Source of the DNA: Flavobacteriaceae bacterium | GTDB taxonomy: Bacteria > Bacteroidota > Bacteroidia > Flavobacteriales > Flavobacteriaceae | NCBI GenBank assembly: GCA_002862805.1 | Contig: PKEA01000048.1 | Span: 1-52,071 of the forward strand | Reading direction: 5' to 3' | DNA length: 52,071 bases | In this document: piece after piece, positions 1-8,449 of the stretch | Position numbering within the stretch: position 1 is the stretch's first letter | Layout: each line of letters starts with the position of its first letter | Program-made: the position numbers and the translations under genes | The notes under the pieces: model-generated | The model's database searches: none | What the model saw: the letters and a program-made list of their open reading frames with translations, nothing else | Told to the model about the DNA's origin: nothing

Positions 1-69
1 CGAACAGAGAAGTTAAGCCCGCTTGCGCAGATGGTACTGCAATCCTGTGGGAGAGTATGACACCGCCTT
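1..69 (+). rRNA. rrf: 5S ribosomal RNA, 3' part (truncated by window start)
   Basis: The first bases match the conserved 3' two thirds of bacterial 5S rRNA: the CGAACAGAGAAGTTAAGCCC block (loop B/helix III region), then the GATGGTACTGCA and GTGGGAGAGTA blocks of helices IV-V. The 5' part lies outside the window, so this is the end of an rRNA operon read left to right. The exact 3' end is set only approximately, just before the T-run after the terminal helix strand. Confidence 0.95.
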
Positions 70-75
70 TCTTTT

Positions 76-108
76 AAAAACCCTATCCTAACCGGATGGG
101 GTTTTTTG
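76..108 (+). terminator. Rho-independent terminator of the rRNA operon
   Basis: Stem AAAAACCCTATCC pairs with GGATGGGGTTTTT (one G-T wobble) across a short TAACC loop and is followed by a T-rich run. It lies directly after the 5S gene. Confidence 0.85.
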
Positions 109-381
109 TTTTATATGGGTTTTTAGAAATGAGGAATCTCATTAAATTACTTGAATTTATACTGTTTAGCTACTGGTGTGACCCTTCCTAGCGTCAGGGT
201 GACAAAGAAACACATTAATTATTATACCAAACGAAATAGTTATTGCGTTCTAAGAGACTTTAAATGTGTTGTGGTTTGGTGTTATGATTTAATAATTGGA
301 TTTAGTATTTGTTTTGTTGGATTGAAAAAGTCGAACCGTTTTAATTGCTCGCCTGTGTTTGTTTAATTTGATTTAATATTT
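109..381. other. Intergenic stretch without a supported gene
   Basis: This stretch lies between the rRNA terminator and the convergent end of the next gene. A 71-codon open frame on the plus strand (151-366) has no recognisable domain, a cysteine- and valine-rich composition unlike neighbouring genes, and no promoter, so I do not call it. Positions about 130-205 hold fragments resembling dispersed Bacteroidota intergenic repeats (GAGGAATCTCATTAA, then GACCCTTCC and TCAGGGTGACA). Otherwise I see nothing. Confidence 0.5.
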
Positions 382-1164
382 CTAATGAACTTCTACATCA
401 AATGATATTGTATCATTTATAACAGTTTTATACTTATCATCAAACTTGTACTCAACAGTTGCTCGAAATGTATTAACCCCTTTTTTAGTTAATACTTCTT
501 CAACCTTTAAAACAGCTGGTAAAATATCAGTAATTTTTCTATTAATCTTTTTATTTTCTGAATCAATTAATTCAATTTTAAAAGCCCTCTCTGATTTAGG
601 AATATTTGCCAACAAATATTCATGTCTCAATGTGTCTCCAACCTTTAAATATTGGTCAATATTAAGTTCGAACTTATCTTTAAATTTAATTTTATATTGA
701 AAAGTTTCTATTAAAGCTAAACCTTCATAGTTTTTTACATTACTTTGTTCGTCATAACGAATTATAAAAACAGCATTGCCAAATTCATCATTCAAAATAT
801 ATCTCTCTATTTTTCCATTAGAATAATTCCAAATGCTTTCAGAGTTTAATTCTTTATTGATTTTAAAATGCTCTGCTTTTATGTTGCCATTTTCGAAATA
901 TGAAATGAATTTTCCATAAATGTGATTATTTGCAAAGTTTCCATCTGAAATCTTAACACCTTTTTCATTGTACTTAACAAATTTTCCATGAATGATTGTA
1001 TCCGTATTTTCAATTTTATAATTAAAAAAACTAGTTTCTTTAGTCTGATGGTCATAATGCTTTAATGTATATACTTTCTCATCTTTTGTATGAAAATATG
1101 CTACTATAAACCCTATAAATATAGTTGCTATAACTAATAATATTATTTTCTTTTTTTTAGTCAT
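382..1164 (-). CDS. Membrane-anchored protein with MORN-like repeats
   Basis: A 260-residue protein. Residues about 7-24 form a single hydrophobic segment after a lysine-rich start (MTKKKK), so it is probably anchored in the inner membrane or exported by an uncleaved signal. Residues about 55-100 contain two units of the type hGKFxxYxExG (HGKFVKYNEKG and YGKFISYFENG), the pattern of MORN_2 repeats often annotated in Bacteroidota as YwqK-like antitoxins. The C-terminal half looks beta-rich and I do not recognise it. No toxin partner is adjacent: upstream lies the structured element at 1258-1350 and downstream the rRNA operon end. The function is unknown, and the antitoxin label should not be taken literally. 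Confidence 0.75.
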   Translation of the reverse strand: MTKKKKIILLVIATIFIGFIVAYFHTKDEKVYTLKHYDHQTKETSFFNYKIENTDTIIHGKFVKYNEKGVKISDGNFANNHIYGKFISYFENGNIKAEHFKINKELNSESIWNYSNGKIERYILNDEFGNAVFIIRYDEQSNVKNYEGLALIETFQYKIKFKDKFELNIDQYLKVGDTLRHEYLLANIPKSERAFKIELIDSENKKINRKITDILPAVLKVEEVLTKKGVNTFRATVEYKFDDKYKTVINDTISFDVEVH

Positions 1165-1257
1165 TCTTTATTATTTCTTTTCTAATACTTTATTTGTTTA
1201 TAAACATACTTTATAATGCTAATTTATAATAATTTTTTGTGTCTTGCACGATTTTCT

Positions 1258-1350
1258 GTGAGGGATAGCAGCGGCATCCTTTTATGAAGTGCTAATGGAA
1301 TAAAAGATATAGCGTATAGCCCGACCGTAATGGAATGGAGGGCACGCCGC
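1258..1350 (+). repeat. Structured, GC-richer intergenic element (possible Flavobacteria-type RNA or dispersed repeat)
   Basis: This block is clearly more GC-rich than its AT-rich surroundings. It contains GGGATAGCAGCGGCATCC, then ATCCTTTTAT pairing with ATAAAAGAT (one bulged C), then GATATAGCGTATAGCCC. A second hairpin follows, with GCCC pairing to GGGC and CC to GG around TGGAAT. From memory, blocks of this form (GGGATAG.AGCGGCATCC...AAAAGATATAGCG.ATAGCCCG) recur between genes in many Flavobacterium genomes, and may correspond to the Rfam motif Flavo-1. That identity was not tested. Orientation is assigned only from this remembered pattern. Confidence 0.5.
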
Positions 1351-1393
1351 ATAAACTATATTTTTTTAAAGAAATTGTGTAATATTATTGTTG

Positions 1394-1615
1394 ATGTTGA
1401 TATTTCCTATTATCTTTGGCTTACATTCAAAAATTCCGGAAAACATGTTTGAATTTCAACAGTATTTAGGTTTTTTACTTTTCTTAACCATTTTAACAAT
1501 AGGTTTTTGGTTGATGATATTTTTAGTAGGGTTTGTTCAATATTGGTTGGGCGGTTCTATTATTGAGTTAATTAAAGAGAAGAAAGCTAAAAGACAACAG
1601 GATAAAGAAGAATAA
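1394..1615 (+). CDS. Small membrane protein of unknown function
   Basis: A protein of about 73 residues. A long hydrophobic stretch (residues about 22-55, QYLGFLLFLTILTIGF onward) could make one or two membrane passes. It is followed by a charged, lysine-rich tail (IKEKKAKRQQDKEE). I chose the ATG at 1394; a TTG at 1388 in the same frame would add two residues. It starts shortly after the structured element at 1258-1350 and ends just before a strong bidirectional terminator, which supports it as a transcribed gene. No known family is recognised. Confidence 0.6.
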   Translation: MLIFPIIFGLHSKIPENMFEFQQYLGFLLFLTILTIGFWLMIFLVGFVQYWLGGSIIELIKEKKAKRQQDKEE

Positions 1616-1631
1616 TTTTTTTCTTTATAAT

Positions 1632-1667
1632 AAAAAAGTCCCAATTTAAATTGGGACTTTTTTTGTT
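1632..1667. terminator. Bidirectional terminator
   Basis: AAAAAAGTCCCAATTT and AAATTGGGACTTTTTT form a perfect stem flanked by A- and T-runs on both sides. It serves the small membrane protein gene on the left and the leftward beta-barrel gene on the right. Confidence 0.9.
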
Positions 1668-4112
1668 TTACATGAATTCAGCATCTCCGCCGGCATCTTC
1701 TCTTTTTTGATTTTCTCTTTCGTTTTTCTTTTTGTTAAAACGGTATGTGAAGGCTAATGTTATTTGACGTTGTCTCCATTGAAATTCTGTGTATGAGTTT
1801 ACAGCATCAAGTTCTGAATTGAATCTTCTTTTTCTTGTATTGAATAAATCGCTTACGTTTAATGAAATTGATCCTTTGTCTTTTAAGATGTCTTTACTAA
1901 AGGCAAGGTTTACAGATGTCATGTCTAAACGCTTACCTTGAGCTGTTGTTTGAGGAGCTCTATAAGTTACATTTGTTTGCCAATCTATTTCATAAGGTAG
2001 TGTTATTTTTGACGAGGCTCTTGTAAACCATGTTGTTGCTACGTTGTCAAAATTTTGAACTACATTATTTCCTAAATAATCAGTGTATGAATAATCTCCA
2101 TCGTTTTCAACTCTAAAAACATTTAAGTTTCCGTTTAATTTCCACCATTTATAAGGTGAGTAGTTTACATTGAATTCGAAACCTGCTCTATATTCTTTTG
2201 AAAGGTTAATAGGTGTACTTAGAATTACTGGAATACCATCTACTTCTAACCCTGATTCTTTTTTAATAAATTCAAACGATTGATCTGTTATGTTTACGTA
2301 TACAGATGAGTTTAAAGTTAATTTACTCCATCTTTTAAGGTAACCTAAGTCTATTGCATTTGTATATGATGGATCTAAATCGGGATTTCCTTGAAATATG
2401 TTAATATTACTAGAGTAAGAAGAGAATGGATTCAGGAATCTTCCTCTTGGTCTGTTAATTCTTTTACTGTAACTTAAACTTAAGCTATTAGATTCTGAAA
2501 TTTCATAATTAATAGTAGCTGAAGGGAAAAAGTTATTGTATTTTTTATTATTATAATCATTTGCTGTTAAAGAATTAACATCGATGTTACTATCTTCAAA
2601 GCGCATTCCTAAGAAATAAGAAAACTTGTTTATTTTATTTCCATATTGTGCATATAAAGCATTAATGTCTTCATTGTACTCTAGAGTATTTGAATAAGCT
2701 GTATTTGGTTCAATTTCAAATACTGTTAAGTTTTTTTGGAAACTACCTCTATAACCTGCTTCAAAACGACCATTTTCGCCAATTGGTAATACATAATCAG
2801 CTTGAAATAGATTACGTTGCTGTTTTTGATTGTTTAATGTAGTTTCTGTAAATAGGGAACTATTGTCTCCCACAATTTGGTCTGTAATAATTGAGCTTTC
2901 GTTATCTCTGTTTTGAGATATTGCGATATCTACTGTTAATTTATGGTCTTCTTTTTTGAAGTTTTTTGTAAAGTTAGTAGCATATTCAAAGCTGAAATCG
3001 TTTCCTCTTTCGTCGTTAAATCTATTTCTTACAAATGTAGGAGTAAAGGTATTGTCATAATTATAGAAGTAAACATCGTCTGGATTTTTACTTCTTCCTT
3101 CTGTAAAAGTTAAGGAATTTGTCCAAGTTGTAGATTTGTTTAAGAATAAATCAATTCCGAAATTAGCATTGTAACCTTCGTTTAATCTTTCATTAGTTCT
3201 TCTTTCATTAATGAAAGCACTTGTTGTACCATCATTATTAAAATATTCAGAATCTGTTAATGAGTTTCCTGGAGAATTTCTATAATTATATCCAAAGTTT
3301 GAGAATAAATTAAAATTATCTGATCTATAGTTTAAGTTTGTACTTGCACCATATGATTCTGGATCACTTACAGAAAGTACTACAGAGCCATTTATACCTT
3401 GTGCTTTTCCTTTTCTTAAAACAATATTTATAATTCCTCCACTTCCTTCAGCATCATAACGAGCTGATGGATTTGTAATTACTTCTACTTTTTCTACAGC
3501 ATCTGCTGGTAAAAGTTTTAATGCATCGGCAATATTTATTCCTGCTAAACCAGAAGGTTTGCCGTCAATTAAAATTCTAACATTTTCATTTCCTCTAAGA
3601 GCAATGGTTCCATCTGGGTCAACTGTTACCGAAGGTACATTATCTAAAACATCACTTACGGTTCCTCCTTTAACTGTCATGTCTTTACCAACATTGTAAA
3701 CTCTTTTATCTAGCTTAATTTCTACAGTTGATCTTTCTGCTACAACAACAACATCATTTAATTGTGCAATATCTTCTTCTAAAAATACTGTTCCTAAGTT
3801 AGTATCACTAGTTATTTTTTTGTTTTTTACTGATACAGTTTTAAATGAAATAAATTCATATCTAACATTATATTCACCTGCATTAACTTCAAAACTAAAT
3901 TTACCGTCAATATCTGTAATTCCTCCCGTAAGTATTTCAGGTTTTTTAGCATTTTGAAGTACAACTGTTGCATATTCTAAAGGAATATTTGTACCTTTTT
4001 CTAAAATTGTACCAGAGATAGTCACTTTTTTTACTTCTGGTCTTTGTTGTGCAAAACTTAAACTTGTAAAGATTAGTAAGCTTAACGCAATAAAATTTTT
4101 AATGTTTGACAT
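1668..4112 (-). CDS. Outer-membrane beta-barrel protein with regulatory and TonB-plug-like domains
   Basis: An 814-residue protein. A signal peptide ends near SLSFAQQ. Residues about 28-110 form a carboxypeptidase-D regulatory-like beta sandwich (ISGTILEKGTNIPLEYATVVL). Residues about 115-235 resemble a TonB receptor plug (VVVVAERSTVEIKLDKRVYN, then GTVSDVLDNVPSVTVDPDG and VRILIDGKPSGL). The rest is an outer-membrane barrel of the OMP_b-brl_3 type, ending in a charged tail. Members of this family are usually annotated as TonB-dependent receptor or outer membrane beta-barrel proteins. The substrate cannot be read from sequence. No SusD-like partner is adjacent, so it is not a classical polysaccharide-utilisation pair. 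A TATTTTTG box at 4145-4152 on the minus strand is a plausible promoter. Confidence 0.9.
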   Translation of the reverse strand: MSNIKNFIALSLLIFTSLSFAQQRPEVKKVTISGTILEKGTNIPLEYATVVLQNAKKPEILTGGITDIDGKFSFEVNAGEYNVRYEFISFKTVSVKNKKITSDTNLGTVFLEEDIAQLNDVVVVAERSTVEIKLDKRVYNVGKDMTVKGGTVSDVLDNVPSVTVDPDGTIALRGNENVRILIDGKPSGLAGINIADALKLLPADAVEKVEVITNPSARYDAEGSGGIINIVLRKGKAQGINGSVVLSVSDPESYGASTNLNYRSDNFNLFSNFGYNYRNSPGNSLTDSEYFNNDGTTSAFINERRTNERLNEGYNANFGIDLFLNKSTTWTNSLTFTEGRSKNPDDVYFYNYDNTFTPTFVRNRFNDERGNDFSFEYATNFTKNFKKEDHKLTVDIAISQNRDNESSIITDQIVGDNSSLFTETTLNNQKQQRNLFQADYVLPIGENGRFEAGYRGSFQKNLTVFEIEPNTAYSNTLEYNEDINALYAQYGNKINKFSYFLGMRFEDSNIDVNSLTANDYNNKKYNNFFPSATINYEISESNSLSLSYSKRINRPRGRFLNPFSSYSSNINIFQGNPDLDPSYTNAIDLGYLKRWSKLTLNSSVYVNITDQSFEFIKKESGLEVDGIPVILSTPINLSKEYRAGFEFNVNYSPYKWWKLNGNLNVFRVENDGDYSYTDYLGNNVVQNFDNVATTWFTRASSKITLPYEIDWQTNVTYRAPQTTAQGKRLDMTSVNLAFSKDILKDKGSISLNVSDLFNTRKRRFNSELDAVNSYTEFQWRQRQITLAFTYRFNKKKNERENQKREDAGGDAEFM

Positions 4113-4144
4113 GATTCTTATTTATATGATTTCAATTTAGATTG

Positions 4145-4152
4145 CAAAAATA
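4145..4152 (-). promoter_or_regulatory. Putative -7 box of the beta-barrel gene
   Basis: TATTTTTG on the minus strand fits the Bacteroidota TAnnTTTG consensus and lies 33 bases before the start codon. No -33 element is obvious at the expected distance. Confidence 0.45.
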
Positions 4153-4195
4153 CCCTTTGGTTTAATGACGAAATCACAATACTTTGTTAAAAGAG

Positions 4196-4537
4196 TTATA
4201 AAATTTCCTTCATCTTATCAGTTGGTCTAGCAACTACAGCTTTATTTCCATTTATAATTATTGGTCTTTCAATTAATTTTGGGTTTTCAATCATTGCGTT
4301 AATAATTTCATCATCAGTTAATTGCTTGTTTTTGTAATTTTCAATCCAAATTTTTTCTTTAGTTCGAACTAATTCAATTGGTTTATAATTTAACTTTTTA
4401 AGTATTGATTGTAACTCTTCTTTAGTTAATGTTTCATCGAGGTATTTTATGGTTTTAAATTCTAAGTTTAAACTATCTAAAAATGAAACTCCTTCTCTTG
4501 ATTTAGAACATCTTGGGTTGTGATAAATTGTGATCAT
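4196..4537 (-). CDS. arsC: ArsC/Spx-family reductase (arsenate reductase-like)
   Basis: A 113-residue thioredoxin-fold protein that begins MITIYHNPRCSKS, with the family's active-site cysteine at residue 10. Three arginines typical of glutaredoxin-coupled arsenate reductases are present in context: LVRTKE, IERPIII and VVARP. Its length equals that of the usual chromosomal enzymes. The family reduces arsenate to arsenite with glutathione/glutaredoxin, or acts as a redox regulator (Spx-like). No ars operon genes (transporter, regulator) are near, so the arsenate role is inferred from family only. It is divergent from the CPBP gene. Confidence 0.85.
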   Translation of the reverse strand: MITIYHNPRCSKSREGVSFLDSLNLEFKTIKYLDETLTKEELQSILKKLNYKPIELVRTKEKIWIENYKNKQLTDDEIINAMIENPKLIERPIIINGNKAVVARPTDKMKEIL

Positions 4538-4588
4538 AATTTTTATTTTTTACAAAGAAAGAAAAAATAGTAGATTGAAGAAAAGAAT

Positions 4589-4596
4589 TAACTTTG
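4589..4596 (+). promoter_or_regulatory. Putative -7 box for the CPBP-menE pair
   Basis: TAACTTTG matches TAnnTTTG and lies 20 bases before the ATG at 4617. It also shows that the longer open frame starting upstream at 4530 cannot be the real start. Confidence 0.55.
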
Positions 4597-4616
4597 TACT
4601 AACTAAATATACTATT

Positions 4617-5531
4617 ATGTTTATTGAACAATTAAAAAATAAAAAACCAAACCTTTGGCTGTATTTGCCATTACCTTTATCATTTATTGGTTTAATGGTT
4701 TGGAATTATATAGAATCAGACGGAGTTGATACTGCAATTATGATTCAACAAACCATACAAATGATTGGTGTTAATGGAACTTTTTTAATGATAATTGCAC
4801 CATTGTCAATTGCGTGTTTGTTTTTGTTGTTTTGGGTTAAATATGTTCAAAATCAATCTATTACTATGTTAACCACTTCTAGAAAAAAAATTGATTGGAA
4901 AAGAATTTTCTTTTCATTTTCGCTTTGGAGTTTAATAAGCATTATAATGGTTTTAGGATCTTATTATCTGAATCCTGATAATTTTGTATTGAATTTTAGG
5001 CTGAATAAATTTTTAGTTTTTTTAGTAATTGCTATTATATTCATTCCTTTACAAACAAGTTTTGAAGAATATTTATTTAGAGGCCATATGATGCAAGGAA
5101 TTGGTTTAGCAACTAATAACCGATTAATTCCTTTAATTGTAACTTCAGTTTTGTTTGGACTTATGCATATTGCTAATCCAGAAGTAGGTAAAATGGGTTA
5201 CATTATAATGGTTTATTACATAGGAACCGGATTTTTTTTAGGTCTTATTACACTTATGGATGAAGGTTTAGAGTTGGCTCTTGGTTTTCATGCTGCAAAT
5301 AATTTAATTGGCGCTTTATTGGTAACGGCTGATTGGACTGCTTTTCAAACGCATTCAATTTTTAAGGATATAGCTGAACCCGCTGCAGGTTTTGATATAA
5401 TTTTACCTGTTTTTATAGTTTTTCCAATATTGATTTTACTATTTGCTAAAAAGTATAAATGGAATAATTGGAGTAAAAAGTTAACCGGAAATTTAAATAT
5501 AGATAATGTTACAGAAAACACTAACGTATAA
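4617..5531 (+). CDS. CPBP-family intramembrane metalloprotease
   Basis: A 304-residue multi-pass membrane protein with about eight hydrophobic segments. It carries the three CPBP/Abi signature motifs: EEYLFRG (Glu150-Glu151...Arg155), FGLMHI near residue 180, and HAANN (His225...Asn229). Members are membrane-embedded glutamate/metal proteases related to Rce1. Bacterial ones are linked to prenyl-protein processing, bacteriocin immunity or unknown roles. The start at 4617 is preferred over an upstream in-frame ATG because a TAACTTTG box lies between them. The last 26 bases overlap the menE start, so the two genes are co-transcribed and probably translationally coupled. The substrate is unknown. 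Confidence 0.88.
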   Translation: MFIEQLKNKKPNLWLYLPLPLSFIGLMVWNYIESDGVDTAIMIQQTIQMIGVNGTFLMIIAPLSIACLFLLFWVKYVQNQSITMLTTSRKKIDWKRIFFSFSLWSLISIIMVLGSYYLNPDNFVLNFRLNKFLVFLVIAIIFIPLQTSFEEYLFRGHMMQGIGLATNNRLIPLIVTSVLFGLMHIANPEVGKMGYIIMVYYIGTGFFLGLITLMDEGLELALGFHAANNLIGALLVTADWTAFQTHSIFKDIAEPAAGFDIILPVFIVFPILILLFAKKYKWNNWSKKLTGNLNIDNVTENTNV

Positions 5532-6570
5532 AAACGTTCACAATCGCTTTAAATTTAATGGAGTTCATTTAAATTTTAAACAAATTAAAAGAGTAGCTGT
5601 TAGTTATATTAAAGAAGGTGATGAATATGAAAAAGTTATTTTTAAGTTTCTTTTAAATTGGTTAGACGAAAAACCATATATTGAAGTACAAACATCAGGA
5701 ACAACAGGAAAACCTAAAATAATTAAAATTGAAAAACAATTCGTTGTTGCTTCTGCACTTTCAACTGGCGATTTTTTAAATTTGAAACCAGGTGATTCTG
5801 CATTATTGTGTTTATCTGCGGATTATATTGCAGGAAAATTAATGCTGGTTAGAGCTTTAATTTTAGGATTAGAATTAGATGCAGTTGAACCTTCAAGTAC
5901 TCCGTTAAAATCTATTACTAAAAATTATGACTTTGTAGCAATGGTTCCTATGCAAGTAGAAGATTCTATTGCTCAATTACATCAAATTAAAACATTAATT
6001 ATTGGCGGTGCTCAAGTAAACTCTATTTTAAAGGAAAAACTAAAAAATGCAACAACAAGTATTTTTGAAACGTATGGAATGACCGAAACCGTATCTCATG
6101 TGGCAATGAAACGCATTGAAAATAATTGTTTTGAAGCGTTACCAAATGTCGTTTTTTCAATAGATGACAGAAATTGTTTAATTGTTGATGCGCCTAAAGT
6201 TGCTAAAAAAACTATCATTACAAACGATTTAGTTGAATTAATTTCTGATAAGAAATTTATTTGGAAAGGAAGATTTGATAATATTATAAATAGTGGAGGA
6301 ATAAAATTTTCACCAGAAGAAATAGAATTGAAGTTGCAAGAAAAAATTAAAAACCGCTTTTTTATAGCTTCAGAAAGCGATGATAATTTAGGAGAAAAAA
6401 TAGTTTTGGTAATTGAATCTAATATTGATTTAAATTTAGAAGCGAAAACATTTGAACATTTATTAAAATATGAAGTTCCAAAACAAATTTATTATATCGA
6501 AAACTTTATAGAAACAAAGACCAATAAGATTAATAGAAATGAAACTTTAAAAAAAATAAAGGTTGTCTAA
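5506..6570 (+). CDS. menE: AMP-binding enzyme, probable o-succinylbenzoate-CoA ligase
   Basis: A 354-residue member of the adenylate-forming superfamily. The phosphate-binding loop TSGTTGKPK lies at residues 63-71 and the adenylate motif ETYGMTE at about 188-194. The C-terminal subdomain begins after GRFDNIINSGG and has a possible catalytic lysine in TKTNKINR. The size is short for the superfamily but right for Bacteroidota MenE, which activates o-succinylbenzoate in menaquinone synthesis. No other men gene is certain in the window, so the assignment rests on size and motifs. The reading frame ends inside the left arm of an inverted-repeat element: the codons for the final two valines and the stop belong to the element, so the original C-terminus may have been altered. 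Confidence 0.78.
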   Translation: MLQKTLTYKNVHNRFKFNGVHLNFKQIKRVAVSYIKEGDEYEKVIFKFLLNWLDEKPYIEVQTSGTTGKPKIIKIEKQFVVASALSTGDFLNLKPGDSALLCLSADYIAGKLMLVRALILGLELDAVEPSSTPLKSITKNYDFVAMVPMQVEDSIAQLHQIKTLIIGGAQVNSILKEKLKNATTSIFETYGMTETVSHVAMKRIENNCFEALPNVVFSIDDRNCLIVDAPKVAKKTIITNDLVELISDKKFIWKGRFDNIINSGGIKFSPEEIELKLQEKIKNRFFIASESDDNLGEKIVLVIESNIDLNLEAKTFEHLLKYEVPKQIYYIENFIETKTNKINRNETLKKIKVV

Positions 6571-6676
6571 AAAGTGCAGAAACTTTTAAACTAAACGTGC
6601 AATAAACCTATTTATGAATTCAATTTAAATAGGTTTATTATTTTGATTTCCAAAATAAATTCTTTTTAGACAACCT
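6560..6676. mobile_element. MITE-like inverted-repeat element at the end of menE
   Basis: A 117-base segment bounded by perfect 15-base terminal inverted repeats, AGGTTGTCTAAAAAG (6560-6574) and CTTTTTAGACAACCT (6662-6676). Inside are a perfect 13-base stem (AATAAACCTATTT at 6601-6613 with its complement at 6627-6639) and an overlapping smaller stem (TTATTTTG/CAAAATAA). It has no coding capacity. Termini of the type GGTTGTCTAAAAA resemble those of some insertion sequences, but I cannot name a parent element. No clear target-site duplication is visible. It could also simply act as the transcription terminator for the CPBP-menE unit. Confidence 0.6.
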
Positions 6677-6754
6677 CAATTATTGATACTCTAAGTTATT
6701 AAAAATAAATTAATTAAAGTTTTTTTTAACATTAAATTGTAATAAAAAAGAAGA

Positions 6755-8383
6755 CTACATATCTTCTTTAATACTTATATAAAACTTGTTGTCATAAATT
6801 TGGTAGCTTTTAGATTTTTTCAGCTTTTTTAATTTTACTTCTTGCGGACTTGTTGTAGGAAATAAACGAATTGTTTTTTTATCATATTCAAAATCAATTG
6901 GCATATTAAAGTCTTCATTTACATTGGTCCAATAATAAGTTAAATTATCTCCGTTAATTTTATATGTTAATTCTGGAATTTTTGTTGTTTTTAAATACTG
7001 ATTAAAAACGGGTTTAAGGTTCATTCCTGTTTCTTCATTAAAAAAAGCAATAACCATATCGGTATCGATAATTTGCTTTTTAAAAGTTTCAGAATACTTT
7101 AAAATTATTTTCCACCATTTTTCATCATCGTTTACAACATGACGCAATGTATTTAGTAAAAGAGAACCTTTGTAATACATATCGCCACTTCCTTCATTAT
7201 TAACACCAAATTGACCAATAATTGGTCGGTCATTTGCTACGTTTTTGGCTTGACCATTAATATATTTCATTGCAGGTTCGTACCCTTTCATACATTCAAT
7301 AAAAACAGTTTCACTATAAGTTGTAAATCCTTCATGAATCCACATATCGGCAATATCTTTACTTGTAATACTATTTCCAAACCATTCGTGACCTGTTTCA
7401 TGAATTGTAATATAATCGAAGAACATTCCAACTCCAGTTCCTGATAAATCGAAGCCCATATAACCTTTCTTATATTTATTACCATAGGCAACTGCACTTT
7501 GGTGTTCCATACCTAAATAAGGTGTTTCTACAAGCTTATAACCATCTTCCCAAAATGGATATTTTCCAAATTTTGTTTGAAAGCAATTCATCATTGGTTT
7601 TACATCTTCCTCAAAATGTTTACGTGCTTTTTCCTCATTTTCACGAAGCACATAATAATCTAAATCTAAATCGTCTAGTTTGTCATGAATATGTACATAA
7701 TCAGCAATATTTACAGTAATTGTATAGTTGTTAATTGGATTAATAACCTCCCAATCCCAACGTGTAAAACCGTTTCCTAAATCTTCTGAACCTTTAAATC
7801 TTCCGTTAGAAACATTCATTAAGCCGTTTGGTACAGCAACTCTTACTGAAGCACCATTATTTGGTTCGTCTGTTTGAGAATCTTTAACAGGAAACCACAA
7901 ACTAGCACCAGTTCCTTGAACCGCAACTGCAATATGATGGTTTTTATTACTGTCTTTTTTAAATACAAATCCGCCATCCCAAGGTGCATTTTTAGCCACT
8001 TTTGGTTTACCAGAATAATAAAAACGCACTTTTTCAGAAGTATTTTGCTTTAATTCATTTGGAAAACTGATAAATACAGCATCAAAGTCTCTTTTATAAG
8101 TAAGTTTTTGCTTGTTCCAAATAATAGAATCTACTTTCATATTGTCAAATAAATCCAATTGAATTTTTGAAGTATTTTCTACAACTTTGAAACTAATATC
8201 GTTATAACCAACAATAGTTCTTTCTTCTGGGTTTATTTTGATATTTAAATCGTAGCGAAGTACGTCAAAGCAAGTACGCTCAAAACGCATTCCACCTTGA
8301 AGAGAATCTCTACGTGTGAATTTTTGTGCTGTAATTTCGACGATACCCAAAAAAAGGAATCCGATAATAAGTAGTTTTTTCAT
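6755..8383 (-). CDS. Exported M1-family metallopeptidase (aminopeptidase)
   Basis: A 542-residue protein with a signal peptide (ending near VEITAQ). The zinc site is complete: HETGH at residues 328-332 followed 18 residues later by Glu351 in WIHEGFTTYSE, giving the M1 HExxH-x18-E signature. The sequence GMEHQ at about 291-295 stands where M1 enzymes have GxMEN, a variant seen in many bacterial periplasmic members. The N-terminal ~215 residues form the beta-sandwich domain; the protein lacks the long C-terminal helical domain of PepN. It probably trims peptides in the periplasm or at the surface. It is transcribed alone, leftwards, toward the MITE-like element. Confidence 0.93.
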   Translation of the reverse strand: MKKLLIIGFLFLGIVEITAQKFTRRDSLQGGMRFERTCFDVLRYDLNIKINPEERTIVGYNDISFKVVENTSKIQLDLFDNMKVDSIIWNKQKLTYKRDFDAVFISFPNELKQNTSEKVRFYYSGKPKVAKNAPWDGGFVFKKDSNKNHHIAVAVQGTGASLWFPVKDSQTDEPNNGASVRVAVPNGLMNVSNGRFKGSEDLGNGFTRWDWEVINPINNYTITVNIADYVHIHDKLDDLDLDYYVLRENEEKARKHFEEDVKPMMNCFQTKFGKYPFWEDGYKLVETPYLGMEHQSAVAYGNKYKKGYMGFDLSGTGVGMFFDYITIHETGHEWFGNSITSKDIADMWIHEGFTTYSETVFIECMKGYEPAMKYINGQAKNVANDRPIIGQFGVNNEGSGDMYYKGSLLLNTLRHVVNDDEKWWKIILKYSETFKKQIIDTDMVIAFFNEETGMNLKPVFNQYLKTTKIPELTYKINGDNLTYYWTNVNEDFNMPIDFEYDKKTIRLFPTTSPQEVKLKKLKKSKSYQIYDNKFYISIKEDM

Positions 8384-8449
8384 TTTTATATTTTCTAAAG
8401 TAAATATAAGTAGTTGATTTATATGTTTTGTTACTATTTCGTTAAAAAA

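Noticed and set aside
151..366. 71-codon open frame after the rRNA operon
   Set aside because: No promoter, no recognisable motif, odd composition, and it covers repeat-like fragments.
382..1164. Reading the MORN-like protein as an antitoxin of a toxin-antitoxin pair
   Set aside because: No toxin-like gene is adjacent and the protein is membrane-anchored; the family label alone is not evidence.
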